DNA of 64,000 nt, taken from the NCBI RefSeq assembly GCF_003001675.1, contig NZ_PVYW01000008.1, forward strand, positions 1-64,000. The letters are read 5' to 3'. Position 1 is the first letter of the stretch, and each line of letters opens with the position of its first letter. Made by a program: the position numbers and the translations under genes. The DNA comes from Cohnella sp. SGD-V74. GTDB taxonomy: Bacteria > Bacillota > Bacilli > Paenibacillales > Paenibacillaceae. Shown here piece by piece: positions 44,269 through 53,411 of the stretch. Below the pieces are notes generated by a model, which searched no databases, was not told where the DNA came from, and saw only the letters and a program-made list of their open reading frames with translations.

Positions 44269-44377
44269 GTGCATCTGTCTCCTGGAGACTGCCTCATACG
44301 GTCTTGAAATTACATTGTGACGGGTCTACCTATTCAAAATTTCAAGATCGTATAGCATCGGAAGGAGATAGATGCAC
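44269..44377 (+). ncRNA. Structured RNA element copy A, candidate EAR (epsC) antitermination RNA
   Basis: 109 nt between the BY-kinase and galU. Outer stem GTGCATCTGTCTCC / GGAGATAGATGCAC; inner stem ATACGGTCTTGAAAT / ATTTCAAGATCGTAT; apical loop with TGACGGGTCTACC. A second copy lies at 57170. Differences in the stems are compensatory (T-A to G-C in the outer stem, T-A to C-G in the inner), showing selection on RNA pairing. The location after an epsB-type kinase is that of EAR, which lets RNA polymerase read through terminators in long eps operons. Assignment to EAR is by position and form; I could not run a covariance search. Confidence 0.6.
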
Positions 44378-44468
44378 GAAGCGTTCATTCATCGAGAATC
44401 TTCGTACAGCCCTACTTACTCACGGGACAGTCCCACAGACATAAATCAAAAGGATAGGTGAGATCAAA

Positions 44469-45374
44469 ATGGAGAGAGTGAAAAAAGCGATTATACCCGC
44501 GGCCGGTCTAGGCACCCGTTTTTTGCCGGCCACGAAAGCGATGCCCAAAGAGATGCTTCCCATTGTTGATAAGCCGACCATCCAATATATCGTCGAGGAA
44601 GCGATCGAATCCGGCGTCGAGGACATCATCGTCGTCACCGGCAAAGGCAAACGGGCGATCGAAGACCATTTCGACATCGCGTTCGAGCTGGAGCACACGC
44701 TGGAGGAGAAAGGGAAGCTGGACATTCTCGAGAAGGTCCGCAAGTCCTCCCAGGTCAATCTGCACTATATCCGGCAAAAGGAGCCCAAAGGGCTTGGACA
44801 CGCCGTATGGTGCGCGCGCAACTTCATCGGCGACGAGCCGTTCGCGGTGCTGCTCGGGGACGACATCGTCGAGGCCGAGGTTCCCTGCACCCGGCAGTTG
44901 ATCGAGCAGTACGAGCGTACGGGACGTTCGATCATCGGCGTGCAGACGGTGGGCGTCGATCAGACGCATCGCTACGGCATCGTCGATCCGGGCGAGAGGA
45001 CGGATCAGCTGTACCGGGTCAACCGCTTCGTGGAGAAGCCGCCGCAAGGACAAGCTCCCTCCAACCTGGCGATTATGGGCCGCTACGTGCTGACGCCAGA
45101 CATTTTCGAGTATTTGGGCCGTCACGAGCGGGGAGCGGGCGGAGAAATTCAGCTGACCGACGCGATTCAGAGGCTGAACGAGGACCGGGGCGTTTACGCG
45201 TACGATTTTCAAGGCGTCCGGTACGACGTGGGCGAGAAAATCGGCTTTATTATGACGACGATCAATTTCGCGCTGCGCAATCATGAATTAAGGCATGTAC
45301 TGATGACCGAACTGGAGGAGATCATGGAGCGCGAGCTGGTGCAGCAATTGATTGCGGGAAGGGGAGATACCTGA
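44469..45374 (+). CDS. galU: UTP-glucose-1-phosphate uridylyltransferase
   Basis: 301 aa. Makes UDP-glucose for the polymer and for Ugd. Nucleotidyl motif [22 protein letters not shown] split by the [11 protein letters not shown] core; then [23 protein letters not shown] and the sugar-site [29 protein letters not shown] before ATG 44469. One-base overlap with the priming transferase (TGATG), so they are coupled. Confidence 0.96.
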   Translation: MERVKKAIIPAAGLGTRFLPATKAMPKEMLPIVDKPTIQYIVEEAIESGVEDIIVVTGKGKRAIEDHFDIAFELEHTLEEKGKLDILEKVRKSSQVNLHYIRQKEPKGLGHAVWCARNFIGDEPFAVLLGDDIVEAEVPCTRQLIEQYERTGRSIIGVQTVGVDQTHRYGIVDPGERTDQLYRVNRFVEKPPQGQAPSNLAIMGRYVLTPDIFEYLGRHERGAGGEIQLTDAIQRLNEDRGVYAYDFQGVRYDVGEKIGFIMTTINFALRNHELRHVLMTELEEIMERELVQQLIAGRGDT

Positions 45375-46063
45375 TGAATATCGGTCCGCATTACCGGAGC
45401 GAAGCGATGGATTATCGTCCGAACGTCCTGCGGGAGCGGGAGGCGCGGCGAACGTTCTCCCTCTATTCCGCGATGAAGCGGACCGTCGATCTGCTCGGTT
45501 CGCTGGCGGGATTGGCGCTGGCAAGTCCGGTGCTGGCCGTCGCCGCCGCGCTGATCAAGTGGGAGGACCCGCAAGGTCCGGTTATTTTCAGCCAGACGAG
45601 AATCGGCAAGGACGGGAAGCCCTTCCGCATGTACAAGCTTCGCTCGATGTACACCGACGCGGAGGACAAGCTGAAGGAACTGCTCGACCGCAACGAGATC
45701 AACGGCGCGATGTTCAAAATGAGGGAAGATCCGCGCGTGACGAGGGTCGGCAGGTTCATTCGCAAGACGAGCATCGACGAGCTGCCGCAGTTGATCAACG
45801 TGCTCAAAGGAGAAATGTCGCTCGTTGGTCCCCGGCCGCCTCTGGCCAGGGAAGTGGCGGAATACACGGAGCACGACAAGAAGCGGCTGTCGGTCACGCC
45901 GGGCTGCACGGGATTGTGGCAGGTAAGCGGGAGGAGCAGCCTCAGCTTTAAGGAGATGGTCGAGCTGGACATCGCCTATATCGAGAAGAGGTGCCTCTGG
46001 CTGGACATCAAAATCATGCTGAGAACGTTCAAAGCCGTCGCAGGTTCCCGGGACGCATTCTAA
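45374..46063 (+). CDS. Undecaprenyl-phosphate sugar-phosphate transferase (priming enzyme, WcaJ/EpsL type)
   Basis: 229 aa. One membrane-embedded helix (about 36-62, KRTVDLLGSLAGLALASPVL) and the conserved cytoplasmic domain: GPVIFSQTRIGKDGKPF, MYKLRSM, KTSIDELPQLINVLKGEMS, LVGPRPP and TPGCTGLWQVSGRS. Moves a sugar phosphate from a UDP-sugar to undecaprenyl phosphate, starting each repeat unit. Short form without the multi-helix N-terminus of WcaJ, as in Gram-positive EpsL. Confidence 0.94.
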   Translation: MNIGPHYRSEAMDYRPNVLREREARRTFSLYSAMKRTVDLLGSLAGLALASPVLAVAAALIKWEDPQGPVIFSQTRIGKDGKPFRMYKLRSMYTDAEDKLKELLDRNEINGAMFKMREDPRVTRVGRFIRKTSIDELPQLINVLKGEMSLVGPRPPLAREVAEYTEHDKKRLSVTPGCTGLWQVSGRSSLSFKEMVELDIAYIEKRCLWLDIKIMLRTFKAVAGSRDAF

Positions 46064-46085
46064 AACAGACAACGGAGGTGATACG

Positions 46086-47204
46086 ATGGCGAAAATCCTT
46101 CATCTGTCGGAGTTCACGAAGGGCGGCGTCGAAACCCACCTCAACGAGGTGCTCAAGCACCAGGCCGGCCGCCACGACATTTATTTGATGGCCTCCGAGC
46201 ATAATTCCAACCCGCATTCGCTTCAGATCAGTCCCGAACGTCTCATTCTGTACCCTTACCAGCGGAAGCCGGCCTATTTTCTTAAAGCGATGAGGGAGAT
46301 TCGGAAAAAAGTCAACGAGCTTCAGCCGGATATCGTGCACATACACGGAACGTTCGCGGGCGTCTTTCTGCGAACGTTGTTTTTTTTCAGGAGGAAGCGT
46401 CCCGTCGTCGTGTACTGCTCGCACGGCTGGGCGTTTCTGATGGACACGAAGTCATGGAAGCGCAAGCTGTTCGCGTGGGCGGAGAAGCTCCTGGCCCTGC
46501 GCACGGACGCCATCATCCACATCTCGAAGCACGAATACGCGATGGCGATGAATTACGGGCTGCCGCCGCGCAAATCGGTCGTCGTATACAACGGCGTGTC
46601 GGATGCGTCCGCCGCCGCGGAGCCTGCGCCGCTTTCCGTTAAGCCGGACAAGATCAACCTGCTCTTCGTCGGGCGTTTCGACCGGCAGAAAGGGTTGGAT
46701 CTGCTGCTCGACGTGTTTAACGAGCAGCAGCTGTCGCACATCGACTTGTACTTGGCCGGCGATTCCGTGCTGGCGCAAAGCGAGCGCCGATATCCGGACA
46801 ATGCGATCCGGCTCGGCTGGGTGGAAAATTCGGAGATCGACCGCTACATGAAGGCGTGCGACGCGGTGATCGTTCCGTCTCGCTGGGAGGGGTTCGGCAT
46901 CGTCGCGATCGAGGCGCTGCGCAACGGCAAGCCGGTCATCGCCAGCAATCGGGGCGCGCTTCCGGAGATCGTGCGGAACGGCGTGAACGGATACGTGTTC
47001 GATTTCGAACGCAAGGAGCAGCTTGCCGATCTTCTGCGGACGCTGGACAAGCGCAAGCTGGCGGAGATGGGGCGGGCCGGAGAGCGCATTTTCAACGAGC
47101 AATTCCATTCCGGCCTCATGAACCGGCAGATCGAACGATTGTACGACGCGGTGCTAAGAAGGCCGGACCAACGGTATTCCGCAACCGTCAAGAAATACGT
47201 GTAA
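46086..47204 (+). CDS. Glycosyltransferase family 4 (first of five GTs)
   Basis: 372 aa, GT-B fold. N-terminal acceptor motif EFTKGGVETHLNEVLKH and HIHGTFAG; C-terminal nucleotide-sugar domain with LLFVGRFDRQKGLDLLL and the E-x7-E motif WEGFGIVAIEALRNGKPVIAS. ACGGAGGTGATACG is a strong RBS. Likely adds the first or second sugar of the repeat. Donor and acceptor cannot be told from sequence. Confidence 0.93.
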   Translation: MAKILHLSEFTKGGVETHLNEVLKHQAGRHDIYLMASEHNSNPHSLQISPERLILYPYQRKPAYFLKAMREIRKKVNELQPDIVHIHGTFAGVFLRTLFFFRRKRPVVVYCSHGWAFLMDTKSWKRKLFAWAEKLLALRTDAIIHISKHEYAMAMNYGLPPRKSVVVYNGVSDASAAAEPAPLSVKPDKINLLFVGRFDRQKGLDLLLDVFNEQQLSHIDLYLAGDSVLAQSERRYPDNAIRLGWVENSEIDRYMKACDAVIVPSRWEGFGIVAIEALRNGKPVIASNRGALPEIVRNGVNGYVFDFERKEQLADLLRTLDKRKLAEMGRAGERIFNEQFHSGLMNRQIERLYDAVLRRPDQRYSATVKKYV

Positions 47205-47234
47205 GCGCGGGAGCGGAGAGCGGGTGAATGGAAT

Positions 47235-48587
47235 ATGCGCAACAATCCGGCGATGCCCGGGGTCGCAGACGGCCAAACCGGCGGCAACCAGACGCTCTGG
47301 GCGCTGTATCTCGTTATTGTGCTGCTGCTGACCGTCTATCAGGATTTTCCCTTAGTCAATGTGATCGGAGAGATCGGCCGGTCGCCGATCGTCCTGCTGC
47401 TTCCGCTGTTCGCCGTCTGCGAGGCGGCGATGCTGGCGAAGCATAAGCGGGTGATGCACAGCTCGAAGCTGCAGCGGTATTTGCTCGTTTTTATCGTTTA
47501 TTTGAGCTTTATCAGCGTCGCTTACGTGCTCGCGCAATTTCTGCAAGGCAGCTACAGCTTCGGGCAGGAGAACCTGCTGGGCAAGGCGATCAAAGTGCTG
47601 ACTTATTTCGTGCTGATCTTGCTCTACGTCAGGCACATGCAGCTGCTGTTCGCGAAGATTGGCAGCGGACGCGTGCTTTACGTCTGCTTCTTCGTCGTCG
47701 TCGCGCTGCTGACGGTCATTATGATCGCGGAGCTGGCGAGCATTCCGAACGCGCTGGCGCCGCTGCATGCGGGGAGCCATCCCTACTGGCGGGTTAGGCT
47801 GCTCACCTCGGAGAGCAGCACGACCGGCACGATCGTGGTCGTCTATTCGGCGATTCTCGTCTATCTGACCCGGTATTTGAGCGGGCCGGGCAAGGTGCTG
47901 TCGATCGTGTTCATCGCCGGTTTTTTCCTGTTTTATCTGTTCGTGACGGGCTCGAAGGGGTTTCTGATCGTCGCTTTGCTGACGATCGTCGTCACGATGG
48001 CGAAGTTTCTCGATTTCCGGAAGAAAAGAAACTTCCTTCTGCTTCTGGGGGCGGCGGGGGCGATGTATTTGTTCGTTTCCCATTTCTCCGCCGGCGTATT
48101 GGGCTCGCTGAGCAACGACATCGAGAACTACACGTCGTCCTATACGAGAATGGGCACGATTCTGATCGCGCTGGCTACCGTCGCCCATCATCCGCTGGGC
48201 GTGGGCACGGGCGCTTATTTGATGTATTTCGACCAGTACGTGGACGGCGCGATCGGCATGATGTCGCGGTTTTATTACGATGCGTTCGGCATCGGCCAGA
48301 TCAACGCGGGGGAGCTGCTGCAGTATTCCGACACGGACCGGAACGTGGGCGTGAAATCGGGCTTTTTCCAATGGGTGATGTTCGGAGGAGTCGCGGCGGT
48401 CATCTTCTTCTATCTGCTGGCCGCCAACCTGCTGCGGAAGGCGATGGTCAGTTCCATTCTGTTTCCCGCCTTGGTTTTCGTGCTGCTGTCCCTGCTGTTC
48501 GTCGCGCTGGAGATCAAATACGAAATCTGGCTGTTTTTCGCTTTTATCAGCTATGTCACGACATCGACAAGGAGGGCCGAGACGTGA
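47235..48587 (+). CDS. Wzy/O-antigen-polymerase-like membrane protein
   Basis: 450 aa with about 11-12 transmembrane helices and the large extracytoplasmic loop characteristic of WaaL/Wzy proteins (about residues 300-375, including HHPLGVGTGAYLMYFDQY). Expected to polymerise the flipped repeat units outside the membrane. It ends in a GTGA overlap with the next glycosyltransferase. Only weak RBS before ATG 47235. Confidence 0.88.
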   Translation: MRNNPAMPGVADGQTGGNQTLWALYLVIVLLLTVYQDFPLVNVIGEIGRSPIVLLLPLFAVCEAAMLAKHKRVMHSSKLQRYLLVFIVYLSFISVAYVLAQFLQGSYSFGQENLLGKAIKVLTYFVLILLYVRHMQLLFAKIGSGRVLYVCFFVVVALLTVIMIAELASIPNALAPLHAGSHPYWRVRLLTSESSTTGTIVVVYSAILVYLTRYLSGPGKVLSIVFIAGFFLFYLFVTGSKGFLIVALLTIVVTMAKFLDFRKKRNFLLLLGAAGAMYLFVSHFSAGVLGSLSNDIENYTSSYTRMGTILIALATVAHHPLGVGTGAYLMYFDQYVDGAIGMMSRFYYDAFGIGQINAGELLQYSDTDRNVGVKSGFFQWVMFGGVAAVIFFYLLAANLLRKAMVSSILFPALVFVLLSLLFVALEIKYEIWLFFAFISYVTTSTRRAET

Positions 48588-49741
48588 AAATATTGCTCGT
48601 ATGCAGCGATTTCCCGTATCCTCCGAACCATGGCTTAAGAGTCGATACTTGGGGGAGGATCAAGGCGCTCGCCGAGCTCGGCTGCAAGCTGCACCTCGTC
48701 GTATGCGGCAAGCAGCGGCCGGGCGACGCGGACATCAAGGCCGTCGGCGATTACGTCGAGGAGATCGTGCTCTGTCCGCGGAGGAGCAAGCTCGCCGACG
48801 CGCTTCGGCTCGTCCCAATGCAGGCCCAGTCGAGAGCCGAGCTGGGGCGCATTCCGCTGGCGGACGATTACGATTACGTGCTGCTGGAGGGCGACTACGT
48901 GTACCCGATCCTGAACAATCCGCGAATCAGGCGCGAGCGGGCGATTCTGCGGGTGCACAACGACGAGGCGGTCTATTTCAAGGCGCTGGCGAGGAGCGCC
49001 ACCAGCCTGCTGCACAAGCTGTACTATCGGATGGAAAGCGGCAAGTTCGCGGCGCTGCAAAGGAAGATGCGGTCCAGGATCGACAAGTATCTGTTCATCT
49101 CCAGCAAGGAGTTCGAGCGGTTTCGCGCGCTCGATCCGGCGGCCCAGAGTCAGTTCCTGCCGCCCCCGGTCGACGGGGAGGCGTTCCGGCCCGGCACGTT
49201 CCGGACGCGTCACGTCGTGTTCGTCGGCTCGCTGTTCATGCCCAACAACCGGGAAGCAATCGAGTGGTATTTGGCCCATATTCACCCGGGGCTGCTGGAC
49301 GTGCCGGGCTACAGGTTTGTCGTGGCCGGTAACAGCCGCAACCAGAGCCTGGGCTGGCTTGAAGCGTATGACCTGACGAACGTGGATGTGCACGATACGC
49401 CGGCCAGCCTGGAGGACATCTACGCGAACGGTTATTTGTTCGTCAATCCGATGCGCAACGGGGCGGGTGTGAAGCTGAAGACGATCGAAGCGATCCAGAA
49501 CGGCCTGCCGGTCGTCTCCACCTCGGTCGGCTGCGAAGGCACCGGACTGATCGACGGCGAGCATATGCTGCTGGCCGACGAGCCGCGTCATTTTCTCGGA
49601 CATATCAAGACGCTGCTTGCCGATCCGATCAAGGCTCAGGCTTTGCTGGAGGCTTCGCAGCATTTTATACGGGGACAGTACGATCACAAGGAAGTTCTGA
49701 GAAGGTATCTGCAATCGTTAAACGCCAAGTTATCAAGCTAA
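48584..49741 (+). CDS. Glycosyltransferase, GT4/GT1-like (second GT)
   Basis: 385 aa. Starts with GTG at 48584 inside the previous stop (GTGA), AAGGAGGGCC upstream. VKILLVCSDFPYPPNHGLRV is the usual N-terminal GT-B loop; VVFVGSLFMPNNREAIEWYL and GAGVKLKTIEAIQNGLPVVS mark the donor domain. Resembles sugar transferases of the exosortase-type GT group. A longer ORF beginning at 48371 overlaps wzy and is not credible. Confidence 0.92.
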   Translation: MKILLVCSDFPYPPNHGLRVDTWGRIKALAELGCKLHLVVCGKQRPGDADIKAVGDYVEEIVLCPRRSKLADALRLVPMQAQSRAELGRIPLADDYDYVLLEGDYVYPILNNPRIRRERAILRVHNDEAVYFKALARSATSLLHKLYYRMESGKFAALQRKMRSRIDKYLFISSKEFERFRALDPAAQSQFLPPPVDGEAFRPGTFRTRHVVFVGSLFMPNNREAIEWYLAHIHPGLLDVPGYRFVVAGNSRNQSLGWLEAYDLTNVDVHDTPASLEDIYANGYLFVNPMRNGAGVKLKTIEAIQNGLPVVSTSVGCEGTGLIDGEHMLLADEPRHFLGHIKTLLADPIKAQALLEASQHFIRGQYDHKEVLRRYLQSLNAKLSS

Positions 49742-49755
49742 GCGGGGGAATGCGA

Positions 49756-50883
49756 ATGGACAGGAGCAGAACGAACGTCTTGTTCGTGACCCATGCGGAC
49801 AAGAAAGGCGGCGCGGAGCAGAGCCTGATCCATCTGATCAATTATTTGGACACGTCCAAGTACCGGATCTACTTGCTCTGTCCCGGCGACGCCTCCTATT
49901 TGCACGAGATTCGGACGGAATACGAGCTTTTTCCGCTTCGTCTCAACAGCATCAAGAAGAGACTCGGCTTTGGTTATGTGGACACCGTGTTGCGCATGCG
50001 GGCATTCGTGAAGAAAAAACGGATCGACATCATCCATGCCAACGGCTGGCGAGCCCCGTGGTATGCGGCACCGTTGAAGTTCATGGCAAACAGCAAGCTT
50101 GTCTGGCATCACCGGGACTACACTCATCTGCGCATGTTCAATCGGGTGCTGCCCCGGTTTTTCGATCAGGTGATCTGCATTTCGCGTTTCGTCGCCAGCT
50201 CCGTTCAAGGCGGCAACAAGACGATCATCTACAACGGCGTCGATCCGGAGACGGCGCGAATGCCGAAGAGCCGCGCGTTCATGGAGGACGACACGCTCGT
50301 CATCGGGACGTTCGGCCGGATCGTGGAATGGAAGAGATACGATCTCGTCATCGAGGCGGTCAAGAAACTTGCCGACGACAAAGCCTACAACTGGAAGCTG
50401 CTGATCGTGGGCGACGCGTCCGTCGACGGATCGGAGAGTTATTATGCCGAGCTGGTGCGCAAGGTGCGCGACTACGGGCTGGAGGAGAACGTCGTCTTCT
50501 ACGGTTACAGCCCGAGACCGCTCGACGTGATGAAGGAGTGCGATCTGACGATCAATTTCTCGCTGAACGAGCCGTTCGGCAGAGTCATTATCGAGTCGAT
50601 GCTCGTGCGCACGCCGGTCATCGTATCGGATTCCGGGGGCGCGCCGGAAATCGTCGAAGAGACGAAGGGCGGCTGGATCGTCAAGGACGGGGACGTCGAG
50701 GCGCTGTACCGGACGATCCGGCTCGTGTACAGCAAAGCCGTCGATTACCAGGAGCTTGCCGAACGGGGATACGAGGCCGTCATGAGCGAGTTTAATATGA
50801 ACGCGATTGCCAGAAAGGTAGAGACGGCCTACCGTTCGCTGCTGGCCGGGGGCGGCGCGGCGGAGACGGCGGGGGCAGGGTAG
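49756..50883 (+). CDS. Glycosyltransferase family 4 (third GT)
   Basis: 375 aa. GT-B: FVTHADKKGGAEQSLIHLI near the N-terminus, HANGWRAPWYA, and donor domain with VIGTFGRIVEWKRYDLVIEA and the E-x7-E region EPFGRVIIESMLVRTPVIVS. GGGGGAA fits ATG 49756 better than ATG 49750. The Gly/Ala-rich C-terminus abuts the acetyltransferase (3-bp gap). Confidence 0.92.
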   Translation: MDRSRTNVLFVTHADKKGGAEQSLIHLINYLDTSKYRIYLLCPGDASYLHEIRTEYELFPLRLNSIKKRLGFGYVDTVLRMRAFVKKKRIDIIHANGWRAPWYAAPLKFMANSKLVWHHRDYTHLRMFNRVLPRFFDQVICISRFVASSVQGGNKTIIYNGVDPETARMPKSRAFMEDDTLVIGTFGRIVEWKRYDLVIEAVKKLADDKAYNWKLLIVGDASVDGSESYYAELVRKVRDYGLEENVVFYGYSPRPLDVMKECDLTINFSLNEPFGRVIIESMLVRTPVIVSDSGGAPEIVEETKGGWIVKDGDVEALYRTIRLVYSKAVDYQELAERGYEAVMSEFNMNAIARKVETAYRSLLAGGGAAETAGAG

Positions 50884-50886
50884 CGC

Positions 50887-51477
50887 ATGGGTATCCCGTT
50901 CCGTCAGATTCGCGTCGGCAAGCTGCTCGCCGTGCTCAAGGGCGCCGTCGTATTGCCGGTCAAGGCCGATTCGGCCGGCCGTCTGGGCCGGATCGCGGGC
51001 AAGCTGGCGATCTCGAACAAAGGAGAGCTCATTCTCGGACGAAGCGTCTCCTTCCATGCCAAGCCGTTCCCGTCGTCCATCTCGGTGGGCAAGGGGGCCA
51101 GGCTGTGGATCGGCGATAACGTCTTCTGCAATTACGGGCTGGATATCGGCTGCACGGCCTCGATCCGGATCGGCAGCCACACGATCATCGGCCCGATGGT
51201 CAACCTGATCGATGCGAACTTCCATCCGGTGGACGCGGAGGACGGTTCCCGGAGCCTGCCGATCGTCGTCGGGGACAACGTCTGGATCGGCAGAGGCTGC
51301 ATCGTGCTGCCCGGCGTTACGATCGGATCGGGCAGCGTGATCGCCGCGGGCAGTGTCGTGACGCGGGATATTCCCGCGAACGTGCTGGCCGGCGGCGTTC
51401 CGGCCAAAGTTATCCGCGAGCTGTCCGTGCCGGAGGGCTGGATTCGCAGGAACGTGCAAGGAGCGGATGCGAGATGA
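50887..51477 (+). CDS. Hexapeptide-repeat acyltransferase (left-handed beta-helix)
   Basis: 196 aa. Repeated [LIV]-G-x4 turns (IGDNVFCNYGLDIGC, IRIGSHTIIGPMVNLIDANFH, VVGDNVWIGRGCIVLPGVTIG, SVIAAGSVVTRDIPANVLAGG) of the LbH fold; His in DANFHPVD is the likely catalytic base. Probably O-acetylates a sugar of the repeat unit. Overlaps the next GT by ATGA. Confidence 0.92.
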   Translation: MGIPFRQIRVGKLLAVLKGAVVLPVKADSAGRLGRIAGKLAISNKGELILGRSVSFHAKPFPSSISVGKGARLWIGDNVFCNYGLDIGCTASIRIGSHTIIGPMVNLIDANFHPVDAEDGSRSLPIVVGDNVWIGRGCIVLPGVTIGSGSVIAAGSVVTRDIPANVLAGGVPAKVIRELSVPEGWIRRNVQGADAR

Positions 51478-52511
51478 AAGTATGGATGTGGCCGAAATAT
51501 AGCGAATTGAATTTGTACAACAATCTATTGACGGATTCGCTCTGCGGCGCAGGGGTCGAAGTGATGGACCTGACGCATGGCCGACTGGCGCTGCGGGTCG
51601 CGCGGGCGAAGCCGGGAGACGTCGTCCACGTGCATTGGATGCACCACGCCTACCAGAATCGCAATCCGCTGCTGTTCGCCGCCAAGTCCGCCCTGCTCCT
51701 GACGACGCTGCTCGTGCTGAAGGCGAAGCGGGTGCGGCTGGTCTGGACGCTGCACAATCTGTACCCGCACGAGGTGAAATACCGGCGGATGGAGCGCGCG
51801 ATGCGCACGCTGATCTGCCGGTTCTGCTCCCGGCTGATCGTCGCGTCGGAGGCGGCCAAGCGGCAGGCGATGGCGGAGTTCGATGTGCCTGCCCGCAAGC
51901 TGACCGTCGTGAAGCACGGCCACTACGCGGACGCGTACCAATCGAACGGCACGAACTTCAGGCGGCGGTACGGCATCGGCGAAGACGCCGAGGTCTATCT
52001 GTTCCTCGGAGCCATCAAAGCCTACAAGGGCGTTGAAGAGCTGATTGAAGCTTATCGCGCGATCAAGACCGACAATTACTCCCTGATTATCGCAGGCAAG
52101 GCGGATCGGGAGATGGAGGCGTACCTTCGCAGCGCGAAGGATATCGCGAACCTCGTTCTGGATTTGCGTTTTATCCCGAACGAAGAGGTGGCCGACTTGA
52201 TTGGAGCCGCGGATGTCATGGTGATGCCCTATAAAGAGATTACGACATCGGGCTCCGCGATTCTCGGCCTAAGCTTCAGGAAGCTGATCGTCATGCCGGA
52301 CAACGGCTTTATCGACGAATATTTCGAGGAGGGCATGGTCGTCCGCTACGATCCCGGCGTCGCCGGCGGTCTGGCGGCCGCGATGGAGAAGGCCATGCGA
52401 AGCGTCAAGGAAGGGAGGTCGCCAGATTACGATCGGGCGCTGCGGGAGCTCGAATGGGGTGCGATCGCCGAACGGATCAAAAACGTGTATCAAGGGCGGG
52501 ATGAACGATGA
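51474..52511 (+). CDS. Glycosyltransferase, GT4-like (fourth GT)
   Basis: 345 aa. Begins MKVWMWPKYSELNLYNNLL, then HVHWMHHAYQNRNPLLF; donor domain with LFLGAIKAYKGVEELIEAY and MPYKEITTSGSAILGLSF. Resembles GumH/GT70- or amsK-type transferases of exopolysaccharide clusters. ATGA overlaps at both ends tie it to its neighbours. Confidence 0.88.
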   Translation: MKVWMWPKYSELNLYNNLLTDSLCGAGVEVMDLTHGRLALRVARAKPGDVVHVHWMHHAYQNRNPLLFAAKSALLLTTLLVLKAKRVRLVWTLHNLYPHEVKYRRMERAMRTLICRFCSRLIVASEAAKRQAMAEFDVPARKLTVVKHGHYADAYQSNGTNFRRRYGIGEDAEVYLFLGAIKAYKGVEELIEAYRAIKTDNYSLIIAGKADREMEAYLRSAKDIANLVLDLRFIPNEEVADLIGAADVMVMPYKEITTSGSAILGLSFRKLIVMPDNGFIDEYFEEGMVVRYDPGVAGGLAAAMEKAMRSVKEGRSPDYDRALRELEWGAIAERIKNVYQGRDER

Positions 52512-53407
52512 AGGTAACGGTAGCCATCTGCACGCACAACCGGGCGAAGGATACGGCGGAAGCGATCGGCAGCGTGCTGGTTCAGGACTTCGATAAGAAG
52601 GAGCTCGAGATCGTCGTCGTGGACAACGGCTCGACGGACGGGACGGCGGAGACGGTCCACGGCTTGCGGCAGCGGCACGGCGAGCGAATCCGCTACGTGT
52701 TCGAGCCGAAGCTGGGGCTGTCGACGGCCCGCAACCGGGCGATCCGCGAGGCGAAGGGAGAATGGATTCTGTTTCTCGACGACGACGCGCTGGCGGGAAG
52801 CCAGTGGGTGCGGCACATCGTCGACGTCTTCGCGAGAGATCCGGCGATCGGCTGCGTGGGAGGCAAAATCGATCCGCTATGGGAAGGCGAGGAGCCGAGC
52901 TGGATTCCGGCGGAATACCGGTCGGTGTTCACCATTCTCGATTACTCGGGCGTTGTCGTCGAGATGCCCGCGCCCGCGATTCCTTACGGCGCGAACGTCG
53001 CGTTCCGCCGAAGCGTGTTCGCGGACATCGAGCCGTTCCGCGAGGATCTCGGCCGAGTCGGCCGCAACCTGCTGTCGAGCGAGGAGAGCGAGCTCATCGC
53101 CCGGCTTCGCGTCAAACACAAGGTCTATTACACGCCTTACGCCTCGGTCAGGCATAAGGTTGCCAAGGAGCGCACGACGAGGAAGTGGTTCCTGAAGCGG
53201 ATGTTCTGGCAGGGAGTAAGCGACGCGGTCAAGCGGAGGGATGCTGGTGCGACGGCCGTTCTGAAGCATAGCGTTCGCATGGTTCAAGCGATCGGAACGT
53301 CGCTGCTGTCGATTTTCCAATACGAAAGATTTATCCGGCAGATCGTGAAGGTCTGTTACCGTAACGGGGCGCTGATCGGCGTTCTTCGCTATGGCGGCAG
53401 GAGCTAA
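52508..53407 (+). CDS. Glycosyltransferase family 2 (fifth GT)
   Basis: 299 aa, GT-A fold: AICTHNRAKDTAEAIGSVL, VVDNGSTDGTAETV, the GLSTARNRAIREAKGEWILF segment, metal-binding FLDDDA, then PYGANVAFRRSVF and the catalytic GRVGRNLLSSEESELIARL. A C-terminal basic amphipathic segment probably docks it to the membrane. ATGA overlap upstream; the flippase gene starts 4 bp later. Confidence 0.93.
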   Translation: MKVTVAICTHNRAKDTAEAIGSVLVQDFDKKELEIVVVDNGSTDGTAETVHGLRQRHGERIRYVFEPKLGLSTARNRAIREAKGEWILFLDDDALAGSQWVRHIVDVFARDPAIGCVGGKIDPLWEGEEPSWIPAEYRSVFTILDYSGVVVEMPAPAIPYGANVAFRRSVFADIEPFREDLGRVGRNLLSSEESELIARLRVKHKVYYTPYASVRHKVAKERTTRKWFLKRMFWQGVSDAVKRRDAGATAVLKHSVRMVQAIGTSLLSIFQYERFIRQIVKVCYRNGALIGVLRYGGRS

Positions 53408-53411
53408 GTCG

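Noticed and set aside
44190..44444. 84-codon plus-strand ORF between the BY-kinase and galU
   Set aside because: It runs straight through the structured RNA element, whose compensatory changes and length difference from copy B do not preserve the reading frame.
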